A stretch of DNA of 64,000 nucleotides from Anopheles merus (Eukaryota > Arthropoda > Insecta > Diptera > Culicidae), in NCBI RefSeq assembly GCF_017562075.2, contig NC_054084.1:13468798-13532797 (forward strand). The letters are read 5' to 3'. This document shows positions 1-13,174 of this stretch, one piece after another. Positions within the stretch are counted from its first letter, which is position 1. Each line of letters starts with the position of its first letter. The position numbers and the translations under genes are program-made. The notes below the pieces were generated by a model. That model ran no database searches. It was not told where the DNA came from and worked only from the letters and a program-made list of their open reading frames with translations.

Positions 1-3000
1 AATGAAGACCTGGCACAGGAAGTTCAGCTCTTCCATCGGACGGACCCAACCCAACATCATCCAGACATTCGCATCACAGGGACATATGTTCAGATACGGA
101 TTGTGTAGGTGTGTGTGTATGTGTGTGGTGGGGAACACAGTTCCGCGAACGGGTTGGGCATACCAAACTTACCCTTATGTTTTCCAGTTCATCCTGTGTG
201 ACCTGGAGCTGCTGCATCAGTTCCGGAATGGAGACGCGGCTTGGTGAGGCGTGTGCCATATCGCTGATACGGTCTGCCTGTTCCTGCCGCTCCGCCTCCT
301 GGCCCTTGGTGTACATGTGCAGATACATCTTGTTCGCCTTATCCTCCTGCTCCTGCAGTTGAGTTTGCAGTTTTTCCAGCTGCTTCTCCAACTCTCGGAT
401 GCGCTCTTTAGCCTACAATTTAAAACCAGAATCATTTGTTGTATGTTGCACCTTGGCACTGTGGCCACTTAGCCGCCACCCACCTGCTCATAGTCCGGCA
501 CCAGATCGCAGTAGCGTGTGTTGGACTCGGCCAGCTTCTGGAGCAGCACCTCAAACCGATCGTTGTTCGACGTGCGCAGCTGCTGTTCCTCCGACTGGTG
601 CTGCTTGATCAGCTCCTCGATGCGCTCTTCGTACAGGGCAACGAGCCGCTTCCGCTCCGCATCCATCTCCTCGTCACTGCCGCACGCACGGTCCTGCGTG
701 TGCACGTACGAGTCCTTCGAGTGGATCGACGACGTGGTAATGTCCTCGAAGTGTCCCGAATCTGCGAACGAGCTCTGCATCTCGGACGTCGACAGCTTGT
801 CGATGAACTGCACCTGATGGATGCCAGCCTGCATATGGTGATGGTGGTGGCGTGGGCTCGCCTTCGCCACCCCCTCATCGATCTGGTCGACGATGGGCGA
901 AATGTCCTGGCTCGAGCTGGGCGTGTTCACATCGTTCGTGGTGTTCTCCCGCACCGTTACCGCATCGCTCGAGTTGCTGCGCTCCTCCGGCGAGCTCAGC
1001 GATGCCTTGAACAGGCGCAGCTCGACCACCTCCTTCGTGAGCCGCAGGATCTCGCTGTCGCGCTGCTCCAGATCGCACCGCGCCTGCGAGAGCAGCTCCT
1101 TCAGCCGGCGTATCTGGCGCTGGGCGCGCTGCGTCGGCGTCAGATAGTCGCCGCCGGTTTGTCCCGCGTGGCTCGAGCAGTGCACCACGTACTTCATCTT
1201 GCGGCCACTGAAGGTCGTGCCGTTGCGCGCGACGTACGGATGGTCGCAGGACATGCCGCTCGCCACCGAGCTGTAGCTGTGCAGCGAGTCTAGATCATCG
1301 TCCAGATAGCTGTTGATTGGGGACTCGGGCGAAACGGGTGGCGTCTTGGGACTGAGGCCACCGCCGACTGCACCGCCGCCGCCGGCGCGCTGCAAACCCA
1401 GTCCGGAACCTCCGCCCGGCGTTTGTGGAGTTCGGGGCGTTCTTTGACTACTACTGCTACTGTGTCCGGAGTTGACTAAATTCAAAGACTAGTGAACAAG
1501 AGAGAAAAAGAATGGAAAATAAAGATCAATCATTTGCTAGTTCATTACATCCCATCCCTTTTCTCACAGTAATGTTGCTCATCAAAACCAGTAAATTACC
1601 ATCATTTTCGACATTCTTTCCCATAATCTGCCTGCCGTTCGATTTGGAATCTTGGCTCCTCCTTTCCCGATACTGCTCTTTGCGTTTTTCGTCTATCAAA
1701 ACTTCAAAGAGCTATCGCTATCGGATTCACCTTGACGTCCGCAACACTAGACACCACAGCACTGCACCACGTAAGAATTATTTGTACTTCAGTTACAAGC
1801 TTCTAGCCAAAGGAGAAGCTTAACGAGTACCCTTTTTCTCCAGATATTCCTTACTCTACACCACTCCACTAAGTTCGTTCACTAACGCGTTTTGTACTGT
1901 GTTATAGAGTGATCTTTGGTTTGGTCTGTGAAAAGACCCCCCAAATGCCAACAGCTCAATGGCACCAGATAGCACCAAACCGTCTATTCCGTTAGTTTCA
2001 CTTCTACTGAATCTCTCGCCCAATCCAATGCCTCCACTCGACACTGCAAAAGCGTTTTTTGTACTGTGCGTGGCGGCAAACAGTGGCAGCGGAATTGCTT
2101 AAAACAGCAACAAATACACGTTTCCGATCAGCTAACCGTTACAGCACAGCCACACACTGTTCGCCAAGTTCAGCCAGGTCTTCACACAAGGCACAATACA
2201 CGCACCCGCTAACAAGAGCGCGTTGTCTTCGCCGTTCCGAGTACGCCTACTACACAACTACAGGAAAAGCGAGCCACCACTTGACCATCACCAGAGAGCG
2301 AGAAACGGCGGTTGGCGTTAGTTTTCTTTGTAGCAGTGGAAACTTTAACACGGTCGAGTTTTTTAGGGTGATGGAGTGTGCACAGTTCGCTAGCTTTGGG
2401 TCAACAGTTTGCCAGTGATGCCTTGACCAAGCGAACGAACGAGCTGGGGTAAGAAGGAATGTGGCTCAAACTAATCAAACACTAACTCTGCAGCTTCTTG
2501 AACGAAACAATTTTCTAATAACATGAGACACGTTCTGGATTTTCGTTTCTTTGTACTGAAATCTTCCACTTTGCGCTAATCGTCACTCATGCGAAACAGA
2601 CTCTACTACTCACACAAATAATGTTCTTTTACGTTTTTGATCTATCTTCCATTCCATTTTCTGGTTCCGGCGCGGCTCCCGCAACCCACACTTCATTCGA
2701 ATCTTATTCTCCAATGTTCACACAAATACACACTTCGTGTTCCGTTGCTTTTTCAACGTCTTGAAAGCGCCACGTCTTTTCCACTAAACCCAAAACCCTT
2801 AATGCCCCATCACACGCCAACCACACTGAGAATGGCCGCCTTTGCCGATAGAGTTGAAGTGGAAATTCGGACGGTAATTGATCATTTCACCGCGATGGAA
2901 AACGGTGAACGGTTCAAATGCCTGAGAAACCGGCCCAACAACGAATGCCCAACAACCGACTTCCGTCCGATCGCACTTAATGTCCGCGAGAGAATGAATG

Positions 3001-6000
3001 GAACGGTGAACTCGGTGGACTGATAAGACGGCATTCGTTTGGTGCATCCATCAGCGGACGCCCGCGCTGGCGCTAGGAGAGATTTCGATGCGAATTATTG
3101 TTGGTGCCTCCAATCCAAACTCGGCACCCCACATTCATCCGACGCAATCAGGCACATCTCATCCCCCCACCCGTTTGTTTCGTGTGTATTTATTCATTTT
3201 TTTGTGTGCTTTTTATTTCGAGGGTAGTCAATCTATCGAAAGAAAAGCAAAAGTTTTAGCTTTTTCTTCTCACACCTTGGAGTGTTGTCGGTCGGTCGTT
3301 ATGATTTGCAGGGATGGTTTGGATGGATGGAGATAGATGATGATAGCAGCGTACGATCGCTTTTTTGTTGCTGTTTGCTGTGTGCCTACTGTTTTCAAAC
3401 AATCAAATCGGTGGTGTTCCACCCACCGGACCATCTCCATTACTACACGGACAACACATCTTTCTTTACACATGCTTTTTTCATGCCAGCTCCCCTCCTT
3501 TCTTGATGCTTTCTATACAATCAACCAGCACACGCCGGGAGCGATAACTATCGAAACGATTTGCCATTTCCCTGGTGCCGCTCACCTGGTTCGGTGGGCC
3601 TGGGAAAGGTGCAAGCGATAGTTGTTGTTGGCGGGGGGCTTCGACCACTGTCTGTGCATTTTCGTATCCCGAACAAGCGCCATCATCTTCAACGGATCAT
3701 CATCCTTCAAGCGGAGAATGTACACGATCTATATGCCACCGCGGCGGCGGCGGCGGCCACCAGCACGCCTCCTCCTATCCCACTCACTATCAGGTGTGTG
3801 AGTGCAAGGCACCTCCCCAGCCACCGCAGCCTGCAACACAGTGGTTTGTGTGTTTGTTAAATGTAGATCAGATGATGGAAAATCGGACCCATAATAATCG
3901 AGCAGCACGCGCAATGCATGTACGAACCAACAAGCCAAACCACACCCCATCGTGCCCCAGCGATTGCGAATTATACCACGGGCGCAGACCCAGGGGGCTG
4001 CTGTGTCTCGCGCGCGGGGTGATTTACGATTACCGATTATTAAAACCAGCGATTGTGTGCTCTCCCTGGTCCCCATGCATAAAGCGAAAACATTCGATTT
4101 GTTTGGGCGTAAGTTGTTCTTTTTTTTCTCTCTCTTGCTTCACTTTACCACATGGATTGCATATTTCTGGTGAGTGATCATTGGTGATAGAGAAAATCGG
4201 TTTACGTGTTCATATAAGGGTAAACTGTACGATTGATTACTTCACATTGAGAGCAATTTTACAAGACGTGATACTGCAGCAATTGCACTGGAAACGTTTA
4301 AAAGATACAATCAAATGTTGTAGCAAAGAAATAAAGAAACGGAATTTTTCATCATTTGGAAATGGTTTAAGATCACCAAATGGAAGTTGTGGGCAAGATA
4401 AATTAGAAAACGATTCTGCCGGCATTCAAAGGTTCCGATCAGGACGATCAGATGGTTTCAAGTACTACTCCAATTATTGAAAAGTGCAATATGTATCTTA
4501 AAATGATACTCCTTTCTTTTCTTTTATTCGGCACATATTTTCCAAAAGATCCGTTTTTAACAGAGATTGTTTGAACATTGTGTTGATATTACCGAGCATG
4601 TGGTTCACAAGCTTGATTCGGTCAATTCTGAAAGAATGTTTAAAATATTGCCATCTGATAGCGACAGGTAATACAGAATGTAGTCGTAGATCAACTTAAA
4701 CTTCGACTACGGTTAAATGAATCCAACACAAAATAAAAACCAGATCTAACTCCGCAATTCGGGGCAAGTCTGGTCGACTTTGGACGAGCCCGGTTGTGAA
4801 TTCTTCAGGGACAAAGGCCACACGGAAGTCTTTGTATCTTAAGCAACTTTGACAATCCGTAGAATTTTGAAGATTCGTAAATCTTTGAAACATCGTGGAA
4901 TTTTGTATATTCATGATACTTTTAAAATTCACAAATCCTGAGTGGAACTAATGAATCTTTTGAGAAACTACTGTCTCGAATATTCTGAGATTCATCGCTG
5001 GTTTTCTTAAAATAGTTCTTGAATTACTTATGTATGATTAGGGTATATTGGTTAGTTTCAAAGATTCATTCAGACCATATCCATAGACCACATCATATGT
5101 ATCTGCATCGGATTAAACCTACTCCTATGTGAAGTATTGCATGAATGATTTTATCACTGGGATCCAAAAAGTAGGTTAATTGTAGGATGGTTCCATTGAA
5201 CTCTTGTATCCTGCAGCTGCGGCAAGCAAGTCACACTGTTAGTCACACTGTTACCACGCTACGGTAGTATTGATTTTTCCATGTAACTGAAATTACACCT
5301 AGAAACACCTGGCACTAACATAGACAAGCACCAGCTACCATAGAAACTATTTGCTTGGAACTGGATCGTAAGTTTAATCTATTCTTTTTGATAGAGCGTT
5401 TTTCACTCAGCTACCTTAACACGCAATGCAAAACGTGCCCTTGATCTCACAAATCGTAATGAAGCACTATTTGCCAGCTTGCAATTTGCATGTTTTGTGG
5501 ATTCGATTTAGCATACTCTTCTTAATATTCAATACACACCATCCAAATCGATGCATCCACCCTCTTTTTCCCTCATTATAGTGCAGGGACAAACATCGCT
5601 AGCTCCAGCACACTGCACCGTACTCCGTGTTGACACACCGTACAACACCAGAAGAACCCTTGAACCCATCACACACACAAACTAGGTCACCTTCGGCAAT
5701 GCCGGGTGTTGATATTTTCCATTATGTAATCCCTACACACAGTACGTTCAGGGAAAACTTACCATGCCACGCTCATGCTGCTTCTGCTGACAGCTGATGC
5801 TGGGTTGCTGCTGTTTCAGCTGCTGGCACGTTCCTTTCGATTTGCAAAGCCCGGACGATGTGATGCAATTGGTGTGCTGAGTGTGACCGCCATCACTGTG
5901 ACCGCCGTGCGGTATTACACCGTTCGGTACGGGGCCATCCTTTCCGGTGCTGGACGAAACGGCGAATGAATCCACCTCGTCGGCGACGTCTGTGGCAGGA

Positions 6001-6335
6001 TTCGAAGTTGCCATCGTTGGTGAACGTTGCTGCTGCTGATGGAGGCCATGGGAAATCGATTTACTGCCTCCGTGCAATACTGTGGCTGCCGTATTTTTCG
6101 TCTTCACTCCCGATCCTTGCATGACTAGATTGCTTGGATGGCTGCCCAGCTGCTGCGAGGCACCACAATCGCAATCGCAGCACTCGCTCCGATAATGTTG
6201 GTAGTCATGGAAGCTTCGGCTGGTGCGCATGCGCAGCGAGAAGGACCGGCAGAAGGGTTGCGGGATGCGAGTGTTTTCATTTTCGCCAGGATACGCGCGG
6301 CGCTGCGAAACCGGCGTTACCGGTTTCGACGACAT
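1..6335 (-). CDS. Syntaphilin/syntabulin-like coiled-coil protein, partial (3' end beyond window)
   Basis: Exons read on the minus strand: 6335-5763 (ATG at 6335, donor GTAAGT), 1488-484 (acceptor CACTAG after a long pyrimidine tract, donor GTGGGT) and 412-173 (acceptor TTGTAG, donor GTAAGT). All junctions are phase 0. A further exon may start at position 9 after GTGCCAG and leave the window. The visible part encodes about 606 residues. Residues 1-190 are low-complexity with a Cys-rich stretch and poly-Gln. Exon 2 carries a block with MKYVVHCSSH, then YLTPTQ and a helix containing IRRLKELL and LEQRDSEILRL. This matches the conserved pattern of vertebrate syntaphilin and syntabulin (MKY..CS..H, YLTP.Q, RD.EI). 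Exon 3 is coiled coil. In that family these proteins anchor or link mitochondria and cargo to microtubules and kinesin in neurons; the same role here is inferred. Another coiled-coil adaptor is possible but less likely. Confidence 0.8.
1489..5762. other. Large first intron of the syntaphilin-like gene
   Basis: No coding segment with credible splice sites was seen in this 4.3-kb interval. It contains AT-rich DNA, a short direct repeat of agtcacactgtta near 5229-5254, and a weak relic of GATTC-rich repeat DNA around 4860-5010. Alternative first exons or enhancers of the gene could lie here, but nothing in the sequence proves it. Confidence 0.5.
4862..5010. repeat. Degenerate GATTC-rich repeat relic
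   Basis: Phrases such as gaagattcgtaaatctttga, tattcatgata and gagattcatcg recur irregularly. They resemble the GATTCATGAATC-type array inside the element at 55.6 kb. No terminal repeats or target duplication could be found, so this is probably an old, eroded copy or a chance AT-rich similarity. Confidence 0.3.
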
Positions 6336-9300
6336 TGCTTGTTGGGAGGAGAGTGAGTAGCGTTACGAAGCGTTACCACCGGGAGCGATGGAAAGACTCG
6401 GGGGCCCGGTAAACATCAAACGGTCGACACGGTTGTAAAATTTTAAATTGTTTGCTTCTTTTTGCTGTTTTTCTCCGCTCTTTTTTCAAGCTTGGCTTCT
6501 TTTTTCAAGCTTGGCCGCTAGGCCAGCCCCAGGGCGATGGTGTGAAGCGTTTACTCCGTGGGGTGAGCAAAATAAGCAAAAAAAAAAAGAACTCAAAAGC
6601 TAAACACAGAAAACACCGAATCACACACCCCCTCTCACGCTGTGATGTTGTGTACGCCTGCAATGAAAGAAGAGGAAAGACACATTGTAGTTGAAAAAAT
6701 AACACGAGCGAAACAACAACAGCAGTACATGTTTTAGAAAGTGCCGCTGTAAAGCGATCCCGCTGGCGCCACCCCTACACCACGGGGGAGGAGGTCACCG
6801 ATTTCGAGTGGCGGGCGAGTTGGCGCCCCCGGAATGGCCGAGGCGGACAATAATAATTATCTAGCGCTTCTTGCGCTATTATCGAGTGGTGTGCGCCCCA
6901 GTAGCGCAACGTAATCAGGCGCACAAAACGAATAAGGTTGCGCAGAACAACCAGAGTCCGCCAGCGCAATTTGCAACATTCACTCAAGACGATGATTTCC
7001 GCGGAAAGAAGGTTAGCACAACAGAGAACAATAAAAAGCTTTTATTTATTGCTAAATTCTATGCCGCTTCTACTACCATGTGTGCGTTATCTTTTATCAA
7101 TTAGTTTGATTAATCGCAGAGGACTTTCGTTGGATGTTGTATAATGTTGTAAGCAACGAAGCAGAAGAACAACAAAATAACTTTTTATGTCCCCCCGCCC
7201 AAACTCGAACTTATCGATCACGTCATTGACAAACGTTATTTTTTCGCTTGTTTTGCCATCGCGTGTCCATTCCCCATGTTACTTATATTTATATATATAA
7301 ACCACCCACCGGCGCGGGGCGATAGTGCATTTCAATTGACCAAACTTTCAAGGTTATGCCAACGGACCATCTATTTGATTCGATTTACCGCCAAACCAAG
7401 CTCCCTCCCCTCCTGGGAAAGCAAAGCAAGAAACGCAACGCCAGCGCAAGCCCCAAATATCACCTTGAAAGGTGGAACCAATGCCGTGGTACGTTGCCGC
7501 TGTGAAAAGTTGAATGTAAACGTTTCCTCTTGCGAAGTCGTGTTTAATGGCCCAAAATAACAAACGCGTGGCTTGCGGCTGGCGGTCAAACGCCTCTCCG
7601 GGAATGGTGGAGACCTAGCCCGAGTCACGCCATATCACGATTAGTCGGGGAATTGTCTTGCACTAAAGTGTATGTATTCATGTGGCATGCAATCGTTACA
7701 ATCATTACAAATGAATACAATTCACAGGCTGAAGTGGCTCATAAATGCTGATTTGTCGCATTGATCTAGCTTCAGAGAGCTTCAGAACATTCTTGAAAGC
7801 TTGTGCAATAAAATAGTTCTCACAACTATTGCTATTCGTATAATTAAGCTTGGGTTAAGCTTTTCGCCCGTTTTAATATGTTGCTTTAAGTAGGATTAAT
7901 ACGGGGAGCCTCGATCAGGCTAGATCAGACGATGCGAACGGAGGGAACTTTGTTGCTTGTTCTAATTTAATGCTTAATTAACAGAGATTCATATTTCAGC
8001 AGTTTCGAAAGCACCACGAGCTGCTAATGGTTTCACACATACATTTTCCCTCATTTTCCATTTTATTTCCTTCACGACAAGCATCTTACTCTCACCATTC
8101 GTTTTCCTGAATTTTATCATAAAATGCTCAGCAATCCGGCAATTATACATTGGACGCATTCTCTCCTTTCTTTTTGAGCCAACAGCTTGGTAAATGAATC
8201 ATCAATCTCTTAATTTTCGTCAAGAAGGACAAAGCGTCAAAGCGGAAGAAAATGCCAGAAGGAATGGACATGAAACGTTCATAAATTGGCAAAAAATAAA
8301 TCTGGTCATTGTCCAGCTAAAACCCTCATCAACAACAACAAAAAATGAAGAAAACCGAAAAGTCTCAAGTTTCAGATCTCTTTCAGATGAGAAAAAGCTT
8401 AATTGACACAAAATTATCCCACACTCTTCAACTGCTCAAGTTCCACACCCGTTCGACTCGTCTCTCTTTCTCTCTAGCTACTTTTGTTTCAATGTGGCAG
8501 CATGTTATCCAGCAGCTTTCTTTTCAATTTTATCCAGCAGGGGCTATCAACGGATAAACAATAATGATACACCGTACCGTACATAAATTATGCTTTACAT
8601 GAACATTTCTACCACTTTGCCGTTTATTGCACACATGCTTCAAGCGTTACATTTTGTATATTTGAAGGGCTTTTCTGATCTTAGATAAAGAAAAACCAGC
8701 ATCACAAAGTGGTTGAAACTGCATACATGAATTACACAAAAAAAAACCTCCGAGCAAATGACGTCAAAGCTCCACATCTGTCACCGGAACGCGGCGCACG
8801 GCCCACATTCACACTATCAGCCAAGCAAGTTATGTAAATTTGCCACCCCAGCCCCAAAATGACGCACGACCACAGCGCCGACAGCCAGCGAAAATGGTGG
8901 AAAAACGGGAAAAACAAATGTTGCGCTTCCTGCAACGAACTCCCCCCGCATTGATATCGGTTACGGATCACGCTGCCCAAGCGGTACAATGACCACTGCT
9001 GCATCATACCGCTGCCCAACACAACAACTTCCGGTCGTTCACCTTGCATAGATTATAGTTTTATTTTTTCTCTTTTTTTTTGGTTGAGGCGATCGTGTGT
9101 GAGTTCACTTTTTTCACGCTTGTTTGAGAGAAAAACAAACCCCCACTAGTATGAGAGGAAAGCAGAAGAAAATGCTTTAACCTACGCCCATTTCCTATTT
9201 CGTACGCGCACCCGTCGTTTGTTGTTTGCCCTGTGCGGCAGCGACTGCATCTTTCCTCTTCACTTGTGTGCCCGTGTTGCGATGAGTCAATCTCGGAAGG

Positions 9301-10505
9301 AGGAAAACAGCAACATCCTCAACTGAAAACATTCGACTGTCCGTACTGCCTAGTTACTCCACTGATCCAGTAAAGCACAAGACTATCACGTTCGTATAGA
9401 GCGAGAGATACACACATACTCTTGCTCTGCGATTTAGTGCAGGTCGAAGTTGCTGTACAACCTCCTTTCGAAGGAAAACGGGGCCTTGCTGTACACAAGC
9501 AGAGTTTGTTTTTCACCCAGTTTGTTATGCGCTAGTTTTAATGGCGCTAGCAAACATGAAAGGTATTGCTTTTGTGCTGCATTCCAATGGGAGCCTAGTG
9601 GTTACATATTTCAATAGCCACCGTAAAGAAGACTCACTGAAGCAAACATTCGTTTGACTTTAGCTTTGCCATAACATGCACCAATTTACATTAGCAGAAT
9701 CTTCCACTAACAAACACTATCCTCTTCCTTCGATGACTTTCAATCGTTTTCCACCTTGCGCATCGACAGCTTGTGTAGCCAATGGGTTGATGTTTAAACC
9801 ATGAACTAGTCTCGCACACGTCCACACATCAATTACCTAACCGAAAAGATTTAATCTTTTGCACACCTCACGATGACGCATTTCACAGCTACTACTGATT
9901 GATCGCTTTTTTTGGTTCCTCTTTTCAATCTCTTTTCTGGCTGCCCAAGCTGAGGTTGTTTTCATGGGAGAATTACACAACCCCTTACGGTGTTGTTTAG
10001 CAATGACGCAAACTTTGTTCTGCTGAACATGCTATAACTATAACATGCTAAACTTCTCAAAATGATCTTCCAAATATCGCATTTTCAATTGAAATAAAAT
10101 CAGCCAGAAAACTTTACATAATTAACATCTTCTCTTCAGGGTAAAGAGTATCTCGAAAGTATCTGACATTCCCGAATCTTCCTCAGTGCCTTTCTATAAG
10201 GCAGGATAAAAACCGGCTCCTATACGTTCACTTTAATTTCATTTCATTAGTTGAGTATACGAAATATTCAACCAAGTCCTCTCAAGGCACAAGACGGCGT
10301 TTACAGCTATCAACTGTTACACAGCCAGGACGACAAGGTTAAATAGGATAATCAGTTGGTTATGAATAGCGACTTAGTGGATATTAGAATTGAGGCACAG
10401 TCAACATGCTATGCTATGTATTTGATCCATGTGCCACACGAGCAACCTTAGAAGTTAGTCAATGCTCAATGCCTGCATGTCATTCTGTCCACTTGATCCT
10501 ACATA
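6336..10505. other. Non-coding region upstream of the syntaphilin-like start codon
   Basis: No ORF here has family motifs or sensible splice sites. The interval holds short A and T tracts and ordinary AT-rich DNA. It may include 5' UTR exons and promoter elements of the syntaphilin-like gene, whose transcription start cannot be placed from sequence alone. Confidence 0.4.
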
Positions 10506-10700
10506 CCTTCTTCTTTTTCTTATATTTGGTAAACGTCCTACGCGGACATGCCGACGCCTATATACAGGATCTCAAGACTTTATTCAATACCACGCACAGT
10601 CCGACATAGTCCTTGATACGGGGAACGATCCATTCTAGGATTGAACCCACGATGAGCATGTTGTTAAGCCGTGCGAGTTGACGACTATACCACGGGACCG
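10506..10700 (-). mobile_element. tRNA-related SINE (minus orientation)
   Basis: On the minus strand the element starts near 10700 with GGTCCCGTGGTATAGTCG (box A-like). A box B-like GGGTTCAATCC follows, and it ends in an AAGAAAAAGAAGAAGG tail near 10506. It shares the phrase AGTCGTCAACTCG and the ACTTAACAACATG-type middle with the SINE at 11487. No target duplication was recognised. This type resembles the SINE200/SINEX elements of Anopheles; that name is from memory. Confidence 0.7.
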
Positions 10701-11476
10701 AAGATGTAAGATCACAAGTGTCGGCATTTTGAATCCGACATTGAAACCAACATCTGGTAGAAGTGAAAACGATCTTCCAACGACAAAAGCTTCCTAATCT
10801 TTGGAGAAGGCAAGCTACGGACGGGATAAGGACAAACGATTCTGTACGTACCGCCCATATCTTCGTTAGATCGTTTGCAAGCATTGCTGAGGGCCAATCT
10901 TTCGGGTGATCAACACCGGAGAAACTCGGCACGTAACATGCCCGGTGTGTAGTATCTCATTTAAACCATCTCAAAACCAATTAGGTCATGTCATTACTTT
11001 AAAATAAATAAATAAAAATACAGCATAAAACATAAATATGTATAACACTCGCTTTAGGAATATTCCCGGCCGTAACCTTAAACAAACAACAACAGCACTG
11101 CCCTTCAGGGAATCGTCCATGTGTAAAATTACCAATTAAGGCTGCGTTAATAAGTGTCCGTTGAGTGTTTCAAGCGATTACGTGACAGTAGTGAAGCTTT
11201 CCACGAATTACCATTGGCACGGTGCCGCTGGTTTAGACTGGCCTCCTAGGCTATCGTTAAATTTTACGCTACTCATAATCAATTTCTCAAATGATTTATC
11301 GTAGAGGATAATGTATTGATTCAGTAATAATTCATTGATTATCTAATCAAATCAGAATAAATTAAACAACAATTCGTATCTTATTTATAAAATAGTACAT
11401 TGATTGTGAAATGTGTAACTAAATAAGAAATTGCATTGAAATTTTAACAAACAGCTGTTTCAATAAACTGATATGT

Positions 11477-11709
11477 GTTTCATCAAGGCCGGTCTCATAG
11501 TACAGTCGTCAACTCGTACGACTTAACAACATGCCCGTCATGGGTTCAAGCCCCAAATGGACCGTGCCGCCATACGTAGGACTGACTATCCTGCTATGGG
11601 GGGATCAATAAGTCACTGAAAGCCAAACCCACAAGTAGTGTGGTACAGGCAGGCCTTGACCGGCAACGGTTGTTGAGCCAAAAGAAGAAGGAAGAAGAAG
11701 TTTCATCAA
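11477..11709 (+). mobile_element. tRNA-related SINE with intact target duplication
   Basis: The element spans 11487-11699 and is flanked by the identical 10-bp direct repeat GTTTCATCAA (11477-11486 and 11700-11709). It has a box A-like CATAGTACAGTCGTC, a box B GGGTTCAAGCCC, the phrase ATGGACCGTGCCGCC and a GAAGAAGGAAGAAGAAG tail. The exact target duplication suggests a fairly recent insertion by LINE-type machinery. It is related to the minus-strand copies at 10.5 kb and 56.0 kb. Confidence 0.88.
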
Positions 11710-12952
11710 ATAATCCATACCACAAATTCCCTTTAATTAAATAAAAAATATTGCTGAAATACTGTTTCCCCTTCCCTCTCACCCTGCACTGATCAGTTTT
11801 GATCGGTTTGTTGTTGGTTATGTCTTCATTAATTAAATAGAAACATCAAACACTACCCGACAGATCACGCCAAAATACTTAACCCAAGCAATGTGAACCG
11901 ATTTCCATCTAGCGCTCGGATTAGTCCGCAAATGATTCGCAATGCAATTATTGCGTTTTTTTTTGTTTACCACACCACAACGTTCGTCTTCTTCGCAAAC
12001 GATTGCCAACCCGCGAACAAACGAACGAACGAAACCGCCACTCAAGCGGGGAAGGTATAATAACTCGTTATACACATATCGGTGTATGCAGCAAGTGCAT
12101 TGCAAACGGAAAAAGATAATGCAAAATTACTGCAATTTTCCTCGCAGTGAACTAATTCCACCAACGAGTGCCTCCGTGTGCTTCTAGAGTGATTTGCAGC
12201 AAACACAATCGAGGTGTTACATAAATTAAATGACTTTTCCAGCCATCAACCGGAGCGGTTCAACCTCTTCCCTGTAGCTAGTTTACTGTAAGTGTCGTTG
12301 TTGGAAAATGCAATAACAACAGCAAAAAACACTCTCCGAAACTGCAACGGGTTTGTCGTACCGGCGGAAATGTTTAAACTGTGAAATTTACATAACAATT
12401 CCAAACAAACCCCTGTGGAATGGAAAAGCGTGGCACCATCCTGGACAACACGTGATTGGCTGGTGAGAGGGGGAATGGTTGGGGGAGGTTGAAAATGGCT
12501 GGTTGCCAAAAATTATGGCATGTCGCACACGGTGCTGCAGGTTTGGCCCGCTGCGGTTGTTATATATTCCAGTTAACGATTGGGCAGTCTGCGTTCCCCC
12601 CATTGTGTGACTGTGTTTTTGCTGAATTCATACAATCTGACGATGAGCGACAAAAACATGAATATTAACATGGGCGCATGTTTCAAGATTTACCGTAACG
12701 CACATTACCATAGCTTAATCATTACATTACATTCAAAAGTTGTTAGTTTTTCAACTTTGATGGTCGTATTTTAGTTATTTCTTATTCTAGCTTCCGAAAG
12801 CAACACTATAATGTTACAGTTAAGTCGTGATGTTTTCAGTCCTCAGACAAGTATGATAGCTATGGGTAAATGTTTACCAATAGTTATAAGAAATAAGACA
12901 ACACTTTGCGTAAAAAACTGATGCAGAGTAAGTATATATGTAGATAAGTCGG

Positions 12953-13174
12953 GTACGAAATACAGGGTTTCTCTAGCCAGCTCAACATCGGAAACGAACA
13001 ATTCGATCCCGTAAAATACATTTCAACAATAACAATGGAAACCTTAATGATCTGTCATTGGTTGCTCGGTACACGCGCGACATTCATTTGACAATGTTGA
13101 ATTGGGATTTTACGGATTGGAAATGAAGATTATAGCGTTAAGCTGGCTAGAGAATTACTGTAAGAGTACGAAAT
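12953..13174. mobile_element. Small inverted-repeat element (MITE) flanked by 9-bp direct repeats
   Basis: An element of about 204 bp (12962-13165) has matching ends. The left end ACAGGGTTTCTCTAGCCAGC and the inverted right end ACAGTAATTCTCTAGCCAGC agree at all but three positions. The similarity continues inward (ATCCCGTAAAAT against ATCCGTAAAAT). The 9-mer GTACGAAAT flanks it at 12953-12961 and 13166-13174, with four extra bases (AAGA plus neighbours) at the right edge. A 9-bp duplication would suggest a Mutator-like element. If the extra bases are not part of it, a TA duplication and a mariner-type element are the alternative. Confidence 0.65.

Noticed and set aside
436..1293. A 285-codon plus-strand frame opposite the syntaphilin-like exon 2
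   Set aside because: The minus-strand reading has the syntaphilin motifs and exact splice sites; the plus frame has none.
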